A stretch of DNA of 64,000 nt from Desulfovibrio mangrovi (GTDB taxonomy: Bacteria > Desulfobacterota > Desulfovibrionia > Desulfovibrionales > Desulfovibrionaceae): NCBI RefSeq assembly GCF_026230175.1, contig NZ_CP104208.1, positions 3,883,084 through 3,947,083 of the forward strand. Direction: 5' to 3'. The notes beneath the pieces were generated by a model. The model searched no databases and was not told the origin of the DNA. It was given only the letters and a program-made list of their open reading frames with translations. Made by a program: the position numbers and the translations under genes. Position 1 is the stretch's first letter. The number at the start of each line of letters is the position of its first letter. Of this stretch, positions 36,633 to 45,285 are shown in pieces.

Positions 36633-36654
36633 TTCCGTGGCCGTAGCCACGGAA
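36633..36654 (+). other. Perfect 9-bp hairpin upstream of the scaffold/capsid genes
   Basis: TTCCGTGGC/GCCACGGAA with CGTA loop, in the only gap (110 bases) before the scaffold gene. No T run follows, so it is more likely an RNA-processing or stabilising hairpin than a terminator. Confidence 0.5.
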
Positions 36655-36676
36655 CCTAACGCAGGGAGCAATCACA

Positions 36677-37450
36677 ATGCAGAACGAATTTACCACCGAC
36701 GCCGGTCAGGGAAACACCGCATCCGGCTCCGGGGAACATGGAGGCGGCAATGCAGCCGTCATGGCAGGGGAACACGCCGTCGCACCGGCGGACAAGGCGC
36801 AGGCCGGAAAGCGGAATGAAACCGTTGTTTCCGGAGAGCTGCCAGCAGGCATGGAACATCTTGCAGACAGGAAGCTTGCGCTGAGGACTTCTGGCGCAGG
36901 GAAGGCGGCCGATGTGTCCGGTGACGCCGCTGAGGCCGCCCCCGAGGCGGGCCCGTCCGGAAATGGTTCCGGCGGGGCGGAAATGCCGCTCATCGATCCT
37001 GCATCGGTGGAGCTTTCCCTTCCCGAAGGCATGCCTGTGGATGAGGGCCTGCTCGGCAGTTACCGGCAATTTTGTGTCGACTGTGGCCTTACGCCCGGTC
37101 AGGCGCAACAGGCCGCGGAGTTTTATCTCGCGGAAACGGGCCGGCGCATGCGGTTTGAGAAGGAGGCCTCGCTCCGTTCCCTCAGGGAGGGAGCTTGGGC
37201 GGGCTGCTTCGACGAGAAACTGGCCAGAGCCAATTATGCCACGCATCTGCTGGATCGCGAAGTGGGCGGCAGGCTGCGCCCCATGCTGGCAACGGGGCTT
37301 GGCAATAACGCCGTGTTTGCGGAGATGATGGCCGTGATCGGTGAATGCATCAGCGAAGATGCTTTTTCCGCTCACCCCGGTGCGTATGCGAGTTCCCACC
37401 GGATGATGACAACCGAAGAATACCTGAGAACCGAAGTGTTCAAGAATTAA
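36677..37450 (+). CDS. Scaffold-like protein
   Basis: A 257-residue protein directly before the capsid gene. The first ~110 residues are disordered, rich in Gly, Ala, Glu and Ser. The C-terminal half is helical and charged (LTPGQAQQAAEFYLAETG; MTTEEYLRTEVFKN). Position and composition fit a capsid scaffolding protein, which fills the procapsid and is later removed. Family identity is inferred mainly from context. Confidence 0.72.
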   Translation: MQNEFTTDAGQGNTASGSGEHGGGNAAVMAGEHAVAPADKAQAGKRNETVVSGELPAGMEHLADRKLALRTSGAGKAADVSGDAAEAAPEAGPSGNGSGGAEMPLIDPASVELSLPEGMPVDEGLLGSYRQFCVDCGLTPGQAQQAAEFYLAETGRRMRFEKEASLRSLREGAWAGCFDEKLARANYATHLLDREVGGRLRPMLATGLGNNAVFAEMMAVIGECISEDAFSAHPGAYASSHRMMTTEEYLRTEVFKN

Positions 37451-37462
37451 GGAGTAATGAAA

Positions 37463-38377
37463 ATGGGTGCAACACTGAAAGATCTGGCAACCGTGCATAG
37501 CCGCAAGATGCCCGAACAGGTGGACAACCTGACTGAAGAAGCGCCGATTCTGGCGGTCATTCCTTTTGAGGAAGCCTCGCACGGCCTGTGGAACATGTAT
37601 GAGGATGTGAGCGACGTGGACGGTGCGGGCTGGGTGGAGATGAACGCCCCGCTGCCTGCCGTGGATGTGACATCCGACCTGAAGAAGGTGGACCTTTCCA
37701 TCCTTGGGGGCGAGATCGAGTGTCCTGAAGATACCGCCAATATGTTCGGCGGCACGACCAACTACTTTGCCAAGAAGCTGCCCAAGGTCATCCGCAAGTC
37801 CGGCATGGCCGCTGAACAGCGTATTCTGTACGACAACTTCCGCACCTGGGCATTGGACAAGGGCAAGGCCGTCAACGCCGGTGCGGCGACCGACGACTGC
37901 TATTCCATGCTGGCCGTGCGCTTCATCTCCGGTGAGACCACCGGGCTGTATTCCAAGGAAAGCTTCAAGCAGGGTTCCCTGCTGGACGTAACCCCCATCA
38001 ACAGCGGTTCCATCTACAAGGCGGCTTCAGGCAAGCATCAGGGCGTTTTGTGCTTCGGCATGCGCCTGAAGGCCTATTTCGGCATCCAGATTGCCAACAG
38101 GCACTCCGTGGCCGCCATTGTGAACATCAATAAGTCCAACCTGCCCACGGCCATGATGATCGATGATCTGCTTGCCGACGTGCGCGCCATTCCCGGCAAC
38201 ACCTTCCTGTTCATGCACGAGAAGGCCAAGACTTTGCTTTACGAGCACAAGGGCAAGTCCCTGCAGGTGAACGTGGGCGGCAAGGACATGGATCGCCAGG
38301 TCACCCATTGGAACGGCGTGGAGATCGTTACTTCCTACAACTTCCTCGACGCCGCAGAAAAGGCCGTCGCTTTCTAA
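37463..38377 (+). CDS. Major capsid protein
   Basis: A 304-residue protein with an HK97-fold type capsid profile: N-terminal arm, central LAVRFISGETTGLYS, and the late conserved block LKAYFGIQIANRHSVAAIVNI. Family and length match podovirus capsids. The ATG at 37463 is 8 bases from GGAG; ATG at 37457 is only 2 bases from it and less likely. Lies between scaffold and cement genes, as in Bordetella phage BPP-1. No frameshift. Confidence 0.85.
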   Translation: MGATLKDLATVHSRKMPEQVDNLTEEAPILAVIPFEEASHGLWNMYEDVSDVDGAGWVEMNAPLPAVDVTSDLKKVDLSILGGEIECPEDTANMFGGTTNYFAKKLPKVIRKSGMAAEQRILYDNFRTWALDKGKAVNAGAATDDCYSMLAVRFISGETTGLYSKESFKQGSLLDVTPINSGSIYKAASGKHQGVLCFGMRLKAYFGIQIANRHSVAAIVNINKSNLPTAMMIDDLLADVRAIPGNTFLFMHEKAKTLLYEHKGKSLQVNVGGKDMDRQVTHWNGVEIVTSYNFLDAAEKAVAF

Positions 38378-38419
38378 TGGTGCTGCGGATTTGCTCCGCG
38401 CAAGAAAAGGAGAGACAGT

Positions 38420-38821
38420 ATGTATAAGAATCAGCTTACGGTGTACGGTGAGCATTTGGCCAAGGCCCAGACTCTGCCCGCAAACACCACTGCGGCAGGG
38501 AACGGCGGTTCCCGCAAGGCGGGATCCATGCTCGGCGCGGCCGAAGTGGTGATGGTGGCGGCAACCCCCGTGGCCATTGCGGAGAATGCCACTCTGACCC
38601 TGTCACTGCAGGAAAGCGCGGACGATGCCGTGTTTGCGGACGTACCCGTGCTGTTCCGCAAGGCGGCAGTCGGTAAGGCCATGAGTTTTGCCGCAGGCGA
38701 GGTCATGGCCCGTCTGCCCATGCCTTCGGATACCGCAAAGTATGTGAAGGCTTCTATGGGGACTGATGACGCTGCTGCAAGCGGCACTGTGAACATCATC
38801 TTCGAATATCTGCCCCGTTAA
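38420..38821 (+). CDS. Capsid cement/decoration protein (Bbp16-like)
   Basis: A 133-residue protein with beta-rich, Ala/Val-rich sequence (EVVMVAATPVAIAENATLTLSLQ) and a C-terminal GTVNIIFEYLPR. Small proteins of this type after the capsid gene (Bbp16 family) clamp capsid subunits in BPP-1-like phages. Assignment rests on position plus general resemblance. AAAAGGAGAG precedes the ATG. Confidence 0.7.
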   Translation: MYKNQLTVYGEHLAKAQTLPANTTAAGNGGSRKAGSMLGAAEVVMVAATPVAIAENATLTLSLQESADDAVFADVPVLFRKAAVGKAMSFAAGEVMARLPMPSDTAKYVKASMGTDDAAASGTVNIIFEYLPR

Positions 38822-38826
38822 CCTTG

Positions 38827-38860
38827 TGCGGGCGTCCTGTCCTTGGACCGGGCGCCCGCA
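38827..38860 (+). other. GC-rich hairpin after the cement gene
   Basis: TGCGGGCG/CGCCCGCA stem with an 18-base interior that can pair further. No T run. It may reduce read-through or protect the highly expressed head-gene message. Confidence 0.45.
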
Positions 38861-38962
38861 TATTGCTCAAGGTTGCGGCCATTGTCTCCGCAGGATCGGA
38901 GAACGCTGACCGGTCCGGTGGACGCGGCAGGCAAGCGCAAAGAATTCTGTCAGGAGAAAAGA

Positions 38963-39235
38963 ATGAAAAACGCAAACGATATAACTGAGCAGGATGCCAG
39001 ACGTTTCAGGATGGCATTGCTTCGGGCCAAACTCACGAGAATGGCTGTGGGATTCGAGGAAAATGCTGATGAGGAGATGCTGGAGCGCCTTGTCGTCTAT
39101 GCCGAGCGGCAGCAGGCGGGGCGGCAGAGGGCTGGCCGTGTGACAGCCGGTTCTGCAGGCTCTGCCGAAAAAGAGGCAACCGGCACCGGTGCCGGACGGG
39201 GCTGCCGGTGTTGCCGCCAGTGCAAGGAGGACTAG
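38963..39235 (+). CDS. Small phage-cluster protein with Cys-rich tail
   Basis: A 90-residue charged helical protein with a Gly/Ala/Arg-rich linker and a C-terminal tail RGCRCCRQCKED holding four Cys. No family recognised. A tail of this form could bind a metal or form disulfides, but this is only a possibility. CAGGAG lies before the ATG. The upstream extension of the frame was rejected for lack of a ribosome site. Confidence 0.65.
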   Translation: MKNANDITEQDARRFRMALLRAKLTRMAVGFEENADEEMLERLVVYAERQQAGRQRAGRVTAGSAGSAEKEATGTGAGRGCRCCRQCKED

Positions 39236-39238
39236 GCT

Positions 39239-39799
39239 ATGGCTTCAGTCATTTCCATCTGCAACAAGGGACTCAGATATCTTGGCGGCGAAGAGATTCT
39301 TTCGCTTGAGCAGGAATCGCGGGGAGCCCGTCTGTGCAGTCAGTATTATTCCGAGGTGCGCGACGAATTGCTCGAAGAGCATCATTGGAACTTCGCAGCA
39401 CGGTATATTGCCCTCGCTTCCTTGCCTGCAGCGCCCCTTTTCGGGTTTGCCAGAGCCTATCAGTTGCCTGCCGATTGTCTGCGAGTGCGCCGACTGCGCG
39501 GCAACGCCGATTTTGAGGTAGTTGAGAACCGCGTTCTTTATTCGGATGCATATCCCGCAGAGGCTGTTGTGACCGTGCGGGTGACTGACCCTGCGCGTTT
39601 TCCCGCATTGTTCGTGGAAGTGCTTGCGCGCAAGCTGGCAGCAGAACTGGCAGTGCCGCTCATGAACAGTTCGCGACTGGAGCAGTCCATGATGACCAAG
39701 TACATAAATGCGCTGGAACGCGCCAAGGCCATGGATGCCACGGAAGGGGCTGTTGACCCTGACGACACCAACGAATGGGTGCGAGCCCGTCTGTGGTGA
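39239..39799 (+). CDS. Tail tubular protein A (adaptor)-like
   Basis: A 186-residue protein of the T7 gp11/adaptor type: start ASVISICNKGLRYLGGEEI, mid GFARAYQLPADCLRVRRL (the FxxAYxLPxDCLRV family pattern), and a C-terminal helix. It forms the ring between portal and nozzle. AAGGAGG precedes the ATG. Three bases separate it from the previous gene. Confidence 0.87.
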   Translation: MASVISICNKGLRYLGGEEILSLEQESRGARLCSQYYSEVRDELLEEHHWNFAARYIALASLPAAPLFGFARAYQLPADCLRVRRLRGNADFEVVENRVLYSDAYPAEAVVTVRVTDPARFPALFVEVLARKLAAELAVPLMNSSRLEQSMMTKYINALERAKAMDATEGAVDPDDTNEWVRARLW

Positions 39800-39826
39800 C
39801 GGCTTGAATAATAGGGAGAGACACCT

Positions 39827-39907
39827 ATGCAAAAGACAATTTCTTCCGGGGGGCGGCTGGCAGACGGAGCGCAGGAGCTTTTGCCTCATGAGGGAGGGCG
39901 GGCATGA
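39827..39907 (+). CDS. 26-residue open frame coupled to the nozzle gene
   Basis: An ATG with TAGGGAGAG upstream gives 26 residues (Gly/Glu/Leu-rich). The frame ends ATGA, so its stop overlaps the ATG of the next gene. It may only be a translational-coupling leader; a real peptide product is not shown. Confidence 0.4.
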   Translation: MQKTISSGGRLADGAQELLPHEGGRA

Positions 39908-41970
39908 GTTCGGTCAACATTCTTCAATCCAGTTTCAACGGCGGCGAATTATCTCCGCTGATGGACGCCCGTGTGGACCAGAGTCGTTACGGCAACGGTT
40001 GTTCGGTGCTGCGCAACATGTTTGTGCATCCCCATGGCCCTGCGAGCCGCAGACCGGGGCTCCGTTTTGCCGGTGAGTGCAAAGCGTGCGGAGGGCGAGC
40101 GCGGCTCATTCCCTTTGCCTTCAATGTGGAACAGTCCTACGCGTTGGAGTTCGGCAACTTGTACATGCGGGTCTGGAAAGATGGCGGTCAGGTCGTGAAA
40201 GAGGACGGCAGTCCCGTGGAACTGGCAACGCCGTGGGCGGAAGCCGATCTGGACGGACTTAAGTTCTGTCAGTCAGCGGACGTGATGTATTTTGTTTCCC
40301 CCTCACACGCGCCGCGTAAAATATCGCGCCATGCGCACGATGACTGGCGCATCGGCGAGCTGGTGTTCGGCTCCGGCGTGGTCAAGCCGGCCAATCTGGC
40401 GGGCAAGGCCGTCGGCGTTACCGGCAGCCGTGAATATTCCTACGTGGTCACGGCCCTGAACAAGGATACGGAGGAGGAAAGCCTGCCCACCGAGCCTGTT
40501 CGGGTGACGGCGGCTTCTTCACTGAACGTGGACGACCGCGTGGAGCTGACCTGGGATACGCTGGAAGGCAACTACGAATATCGCATCTACAAGTGCTGGA
40601 ATAATTCGGAAAGCTACGGCTATGCAGGCAGGGCCAGTACCGGTTCATGGGCGGATAGAGGTGTTTCTCCGGACTTCGCGGATGGCCCGCCTGAGATCCG
40701 TAACCCGTTTTCGGGTGAGGGCACGTATCCTTCCGTGGTGCAGTTTTTCCAGCAGCGTCTGTGTTTTGCTGCCAGCAGCCAGAAACCCCAGACTGTGTGG
40801 ACAAGTCAGTCCGGTAACTATGAGAACCTTAACGTATCCAACCCGCTGCGTGCAGATGACGCGGTGACTGCCACCATTGCGGCAGACCGCGTCAATGCCA
40901 TCCGCTGGATGCTCCCCACCAAGGAGCTGCTTATAGGAACCTTGGGCGGGGAATGGATCATGTCCGGCGTGAACGGGGAGCCCTTATCTCCCATGTCGGT
41001 CACCTTTCAGCGGCAGACCGTGCGCGGTGCGGCAGACATCATGCCTATCGTCATCGGGTCCACGGTGCTCTTTGTGCAGCGTTGCGGCAAGGTTGTGCGC
41101 GAATTCCGCTACAGCCTTGAGGTGGACGGCTACGATGCCGGGGATCTGACCGTGCTTTCGGAACACATGACCCGCAACAGCGCCATCCGCGAATGGGCCT
41201 ATCAGCAGTCGCCGCATTCCATTGTCTGGTGTGTGCTGGAAAGCGGAGAGATGGTGGCCTTCACGTACGAACGCGAGCACAAGGTCGTGGGCTGGCACAG
41301 GCATGATACGGACGGGGCTTTCGAGTCCGTGTGCGTTGTTCCTGCCGTTGACGGCGATGAACTGTGGTGCATCGTGCGCCGCGAGGTGAACGGTGAGCCC
41401 AGACGCTATGTTGAAAGACTGGCCCCGTATTTCATCGGCGGCAGCACGCGGGACGCCTTCTTTGTGGACTGCGGGCTGACCTATGAGGGAGAGCCCGCGG
41501 ATGAATTGACGGGGCTTGACCATCTGGAAGGCCGGACCGTGACCATTCTTACGGACGGCTGGGTGCATCCTGACAGGGTGGTGAGTGGCGGCAAGGTGAC
41601 ACTGGAGCGTCCTGCTGCCTTGGTGCATGTGGGGCTTCCCTTTGTGTCGGACCTTTCTCCCATGCAGCCGGAAGTGGCGTTGCAGGATGGTACGGCGCAG
41701 GGGCGTACAAAGCGTGTCAGCCGTCTGTGGGTACGTCTGCACGAATCACTGGGGTTGAAGGTGGGGCCTGATGCCTCCCGTCTGCGGGAAATCGTGTTCC
41801 GCAAGGGCAGTGACCCTCTGGGACAAGCAGTGCCGTTGTTCACGGGTGACAAGGTGACGGAGTTCGATGCCGGGTACGATCCTCAGGCAAGTATTCTTGT
41901 CCGGCAGGATTATCCGCTGCCGATGACCATTCTTGCGCTCATCGCGCAACTGGAGGTGGGGGACCGATGA
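39904..41970 (+). CDS. Tail tubular protein B (nozzle)-like
   Basis: A 688-residue protein with the typical start SSFNGGELSPLMDARVDQSRYGNGC and RNMFVHPHGPASRRPG of the podovirus nozzle family (T7 gp12-like). Beta-rich middle (FNVEQSYALEFGNLYMRVW). Length is near the family norm. It overlaps the next gene by 4 bases. Confidence 0.9.
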   Translation: MSSVNILQSSFNGGELSPLMDARVDQSRYGNGCSVLRNMFVHPHGPASRRPGLRFAGECKACGGRARLIPFAFNVEQSYALEFGNLYMRVWKDGGQVVKEDGSPVELATPWAEADLDGLKFCQSADVMYFVSPSHAPRKISRHAHDDWRIGELVFGSGVVKPANLAGKAVGVTGSREYSYVVTALNKDTEEESLPTEPVRVTAASSLNVDDRVELTWDTLEGNYEYRIYKCWNNSESYGYAGRASTGSWADRGVSPDFADGPPEIRNPFSGEGTYPSVVQFFQQRLCFAASSQKPQTVWTSQSGNYENLNVSNPLRADDAVTATIAADRVNAIRWMLPTKELLIGTLGGEWIMSGVNGEPLSPMSVTFQRQTVRGAADIMPIVIGSTVLFVQRCGKVVREFRYSLEVDGYDAGDLTVLSEHMTRNSAIREWAYQQSPHSIVWCVLESGEMVAFTYEREHKVVGWHRHDTDGAFESVCVVPAVDGDELWCIVRREVNGEPRRYVERLAPYFIGGSTRDAFFVDCGLTYEGEPADELTGLDHLEGRTVTILTDGWVHPDRVVSGGKVTLERPAALVHVGLPFVSDLSPMQPEVALQDGTAQGRTKRVSRLWVRLHESLGLKVGPDASRLREIVFRKGSDPLGQAVPLFTGDKVTEFDAGYDPQASILVRQDYPLPMTILALIAQLEVGDR

Positions 41971-42443
41971 AAGACGTTCGTATCATCAAGGCAACACAGA
42001 GTCATGTTGACGGTCTGAGGGGGCGTCTGCGCAGAAGCGACTGCGGAGAGGTGCTTGCCGCCACGGGGCTCGCGCCGGATGCGGGGCTGGAGCGGTCATT
42101 CTCCATGTCCTGCATGGCATGGGCGGTTGTGGAGAAAGCCGAGGTCATCGCCATGTTCGGGGTTGGAGCATCTTCCTTGTCGGGAACCGGCAGCCCATGG
42201 TTGCTGGGGACGGATGCACTTGTCCGTCAGGTTCGCGGGTTTATCCAGCATTCCCGAGAGTATATCGACCTGATGCGTCAACGCTTTCCGAATCTGGTGA
42301 ACTGGGTGGACGCCCGCAATGCAGCATCGGTTCGCTGGCTTGGCTGGTGCGGTTTTACCGTGGAGGAACCGGTTCCTTTCGGGCCGTTCGGGTTGCCTTT
42401 TCACAAATTCCATATGGGAGGCGGGCATGTGTACCGTAATTAA
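41967..42443 (+). CDS. T7 gp13-like (internal virion protein A family) GNAT-like protein
   Basis: A 158-residue protein with a GNAT-like C-terminal half (NLVNWVDARNAASVRWLGWCGF, VEEPVPFGPFG), typical of the phage Gp13/DUF2833 family that is present in T7-like particles. Catalytic acetyltransferase activity is not implied. Overlaps the next gene by 17 bases. Confidence 0.8.
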   Translation: MKDVRIIKATQSHVDGLRGRLRRSDCGEVLAATGLAPDAGLERSFSMSCMAWAVVEKAEVIAMFGVGASSLSGTGSPWLLGTDALVRQVRGFIQHSREYIDLMRQRFPNLVNWVDARNAASVRWLGWCGFTVEEPVPFGPFGLPFHKFHMGGGHVYRN

Positions 42444-42933
42444 CCTCGCCTTGGCAGCCATGGCTGTTGTCAGCACAGGCTCCGCTGTGATCATGCAGGA
42501 AGAGGCGGCTGCCAACCAGCGACGGATGGCAAGATACCAGGCAAGCATGGCTGAGGCGCAGGCAAAGACGGCAAGCTATGAGGCGGCCAACGCGCGCAAG
42601 CTTGCAAAATATGATGCGCAGAATTTGCGCAGGGAGTTTCTGCGGGCGCAGGGATCGCAACGCTCCCTGCTTGCGGCGGGCGGTGTGGGCATGGCGGACG
42701 GCAGTTCCATGGATGTGCTGCTCGACAATGCTTCGCAGGCCAGAAGGCAGGAGGAGCTGCGCCTGTATCAGGGCGAGATGGACGCATGGCGTGCTGAGAA
42801 CCAGTCCCGCAGCCTGCTTGCCGATGCCGGTATGGCGAAGATGAAGGCATCGCAGAGCAAGGTTTCCGGATGGACCTATGCGCAAACCGCAGTGTCGTTT
42901 GCCAACCAACAGGTAGGGGCCTATGCCGGGTAG
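42427..42933 (+). CDS. Internal virion protein, T7 gp14-like (first copy)
   Basis: A 168-residue protein: hydrophobic N-terminus (ALAAMAVVSTGSAVIM) followed by long Ala/Gln/Arg helices. T7 gp14-type proteins are ejected with DNA and form a pore in the outer membrane. The central block GVGMADGSSMDVLLDNASQA matches the next gene closely, so the two are paralogues. Confidence 0.78.
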   Translation: MCTVINLALAAMAVVSTGSAVIMQEEAAANQRRMARYQASMAEAQAKTASYEAANARKLAKYDAQNLRREFLRAQGSQRSLLAAGGVGMADGSSMDVLLDNASQARRQEELRLYQGEMDAWRAENQSRSLLADAGMAKMKASQSKVSGWTYAQTAVSFANQQVGAYAG

Positions 42934-43477
42934 TAGTATCTCTTTGGGGCAGGTGTTCGGTTCCGGACTTTCCGCGCTCGACTCCACCATGAACTCCTTT
43001 CAGACCGTATACGGCATGTTCGAGGAGGACCGGAACCGCAGGCGGGAGGTGGCGTTCAAGGCGGACAGCTACAAGAACGACGCTGTCATCGCGCAATATG
43101 AAGCGGATTACGTGCGGGCCATGGCGGCCATCAAGGCCAAGGAAATCGTACGAAGTTTCAAGCGGCAGAACGGTGCCATGCGAGTGTCCATGGCGGCTTC
43201 CGGCATGGTGATGTCTGACGGAAGCGCGGTCGATGCGCTCATGGACAGGGCTTCGGAAGCAGGCAGAGCGCGTGAAATGGCTCTGCATGAAGGGGCCATG
43301 CAGGCATGGCGGCATGAGAATCAGTCGTCACAGGCGCATGCCGAGCGTAGCTTCCTGATCAGTCAGTCCAAACCCGGTTTTATGACCCGCTATCAGCAGG
43401 CACGAACGGTGTGGGGTGAAGTGGGCAAGGTTCGTGATACATGGACCAATCTGTGGGACATGGCTCAGGCCGGGTAG
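42923..43477 (+). CDS. Internal virion protein, T7 gp14-like (second copy)
   Basis: A 184-residue helical protein overlapping the previous gene by 11 bases. Its block AASGMVMSDGSAVDALMDRA and then WRHENQS parallel the first copy (AAGGVGMADGSSMDVLLDNA; WRAENQS). It lacks the strongly hydrophobic N-terminus of the first copy. Likely a diverged tandem duplicate. Confidence 0.75.
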   Translation: MPGSSISLGQVFGSGLSALDSTMNSFQTVYGMFEEDRNRRREVAFKADSYKNDAVIAQYEADYVRAMAAIKAKEIVRSFKRQNGAMRVSMAASGMVMSDGSAVDALMDRASEAGRAREMALHEGAMQAWRHENQSSQAHAERSFLISQSKPGFMTRYQQARTVWGEVGKVRDTWTNLWDMAQAG

Positions 43478-43513
43478 CGCAGACTGCGTACAGAAAAGAG
43501 ACAGGAGAGAACA

Positions 43514-45232
43514 ATGGCTTTGCATATCCCCGATTCCGGCGGAAGGAGAAGGGCCGGAGGCCCGGCTGCTGGATCGGATGAGACGGCGACTATTCTGGAG
43601 TCTGTGGCACCTCATGAGCTGAGGTCTGCTGCAAGAGGCGATGCCGAGCGTGTGACCGGAGCATTGCGTCGTGCGTTGGAGGCGGAAAATCAATTCCGCA
43701 GCATTGTTGACGAAGCGCAGCCGGGGAAGATGCAGGAGGCCGCCTCGCGATTCGGCAAGGTACCGTACTTGGCCCTATCCGGTACGGCAGATCCTGTGGA
43801 GCAGGCTGCCATCATCGGGCAGTTGGATCAGGGCATGGCTTTTCATGAAGACCGGCTCGCCATGCGGGCTTTGAAGGACAGGGCGCAGGAGCTTCAGCAA
43901 CTGCGGGAAGAGCGCATGAGTGGTATGCTGCGCGATGCGGCGGAGGCTGGCGGCATGGCCGGCATGACGCTTTCGCCGGAGCTGCAGCAGCGGGCTTTGC
44001 GTCATTTCAGCAATACGCTGCTTTCCATGGAACAGACGTTCCGTTCCACAGGGCAGACGCTTGGTGAGTCCTCCGAAGTGACGGGGCAACGCATCAAGAC
44101 TACACGCTCCGGCATGACCGGTGCCTTTCTTGCCCGCATGGCTGACGAAAACCCCGTGCATGCCCGTGCGCTGCTTGGGCAGTTGGAAGGGACGCTGGAG
44201 GAGAGGGATCTGGACAGATCCAGAGAGGCCGTGAACCGTGCTTTTGAAGACCATGCGTTCTCTACGCTTGAGGAACGTTACAGGCAGGACGGAACGGTGG
44301 ACTATGACACCGCGTTGCAGAATCTGCTCGATGTGCACGACATGCCGGATCTGGAGGACAGCCATCGGCAGGTTGTTCAGGAACGGCTGGAGGTAGCCAA
44401 CGCTCGGCAGGCCTACCAGAAGAGCAAGGATGACGAGACGCTGCGGAAGAAGACCTTTGAAGACTTCTATAATGCCGTGGATGGCGGTGATGTGCAGGCT
44501 GCGCATAATTTGCTGGATAAGGATACGGTGCTGGGCGATGGCGTGCGCAAGCGTATGCGCGACTCATTGAAAGCGGATAAGTGGGAGACCAGGCCGGACG
44601 TTCTGTTCAAGACGGTGGACGATATGCGACGGGGCAAGATTGAGGACGCCTACACGATCATCCCCGGACGGGATTTGTCGCATAGTGATGCCTCAGCCCT
44701 GCGGAATCTTCTTCAGAAGCGTGATCCCCGCTCCGATCTTGAGAACAGAATGTTCTATCGCGGCGTGGAAACGGTACTGGAGCGTATGGAAGGGGCGAAA
44801 CCGGAGCGTAGGGCCGAAGCGGTACGCACCCTGTTCAGTTCGCTGACGGACGCCCGCAACAAGGGAGGTGACCCGATCATGCTGTTCACCCCCGGCAAGG
44901 AAGGGAACCTCATCGACAGCATGGTGTGGGGGTATGGAACGGGTACGGTAGATGACCGGAAGGTCATGCCGGAGCATGACGGTACCGAAGGTGGGCGTGA
45001 AAACTCCATGCCGCAGTATGGCGGGCCAGCTGATGGCATGGATGAACGTTTCTACCGTGGAGGAGAAAGGAGTGAAGGCTCCCGGGGAAACAATGAAGCG
45101 CGGGGATGGGACGACCTTGTATGGAGAGCTGGCGAGGGGGAGGAGGTGAAGGCAGAGTTTCTGCCTGCGTTGCACAACGGTACAGAGCGGAAAGAGAAGC
45201 CTGTAGAAATGGCTGGGCACGGGAATGCCTAG
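43514..45232 (+). CDS. Large helical internal virion protein
   Basis: A 572-residue protein made mostly of charged helices (RAQELQQLREERMSGML; SHRQVVQERLEVANARQAYQ), last in the virion operon. Position and composition suit an internal core protein comparable with T7 gp15, but it is shorter and no enzymatic (transglycosylase) domain is seen. The last ~90 residues are Gly-rich and disordered. CAGGAGAG precedes the ATG. Confidence 0.7.
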   Translation: MALHIPDSGGRRRAGGPAAGSDETATILESVAPHELRSAARGDAERVTGALRRALEAENQFRSIVDEAQPGKMQEAASRFGKVPYLALSGTADPVEQAAIIGQLDQGMAFHEDRLAMRALKDRAQELQQLREERMSGMLRDAAEAGGMAGMTLSPELQQRALRHFSNTLLSMEQTFRSTGQTLGESSEVTGQRIKTTRSGMTGAFLARMADENPVHARALLGQLEGTLEERDLDRSREAVNRAFEDHAFSTLEERYRQDGTVDYDTALQNLLDVHDMPDLEDSHRQVVQERLEVANARQAYQKSKDDETLRKKTFEDFYNAVDGGDVQAAHNLLDKDTVLGDGVRKRMRDSLKADKWETRPDVLFKTVDDMRRGKIEDAYTIIPGRDLSHSDASALRNLLQKRDPRSDLENRMFYRGVETVLERMEGAKPERRAEAVRTLFSSLTDARNKGGDPIMLFTPGKEGNLIDSMVWGYGTGTVDDRKVMPEHDGTEGGRENSMPQYGGPADGMDERFYRGGERSEGSRGNNEARGWDDLVWRAGEGEEVKAEFLPALHNGTERKEKPVEMAGHGNA

Positions 45233-45285
45233 CCAAACGTATTGCAGGACTGTCTGCATCCGATAGCTATCGGCAATAATGATGA

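Larger units (their letters stand above)
23182..45232 (+). mobile_element. Podovirus-derived, integrase-less gene cluster split by cellular genes (GTA-like candidate)
   Basis: The phage genes lie in three co-oriented blocks. Block 1 (23182-24783): holin, small membrane protein, terS. Block 2 (29868-31956): terL and a small protein. Block 3 (34262-45232): portal through internal virion proteins. The order resembles T7/BPP-1-like short-tailed phages. No integrase, repressor, replication, endolysin or tail-fibre gene is visible, and no flanking tRNA or att repeat was found. Every phage gene is full length. Five cellular-type genes lie between the blocks. Either a degraded prophage with insertions or a domesticated gene-transfer-like element would fit; the absence of pseudogenes favours the second. 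Confidence 0.7.

Noticed and set aside
38420..45232. Diversity-generating retroelement, suspected because the head genes resemble BPP-1
   Set aside because: No reverse transcriptase gene and no template/variable repeat pair were seen.
23182..45232. Contractile or flexible tail bacteriocin
   Set aside because: The genes are of short-tailed type with portal, capsid and terminase; no sheath, tape-measure or baseplate gene is present.
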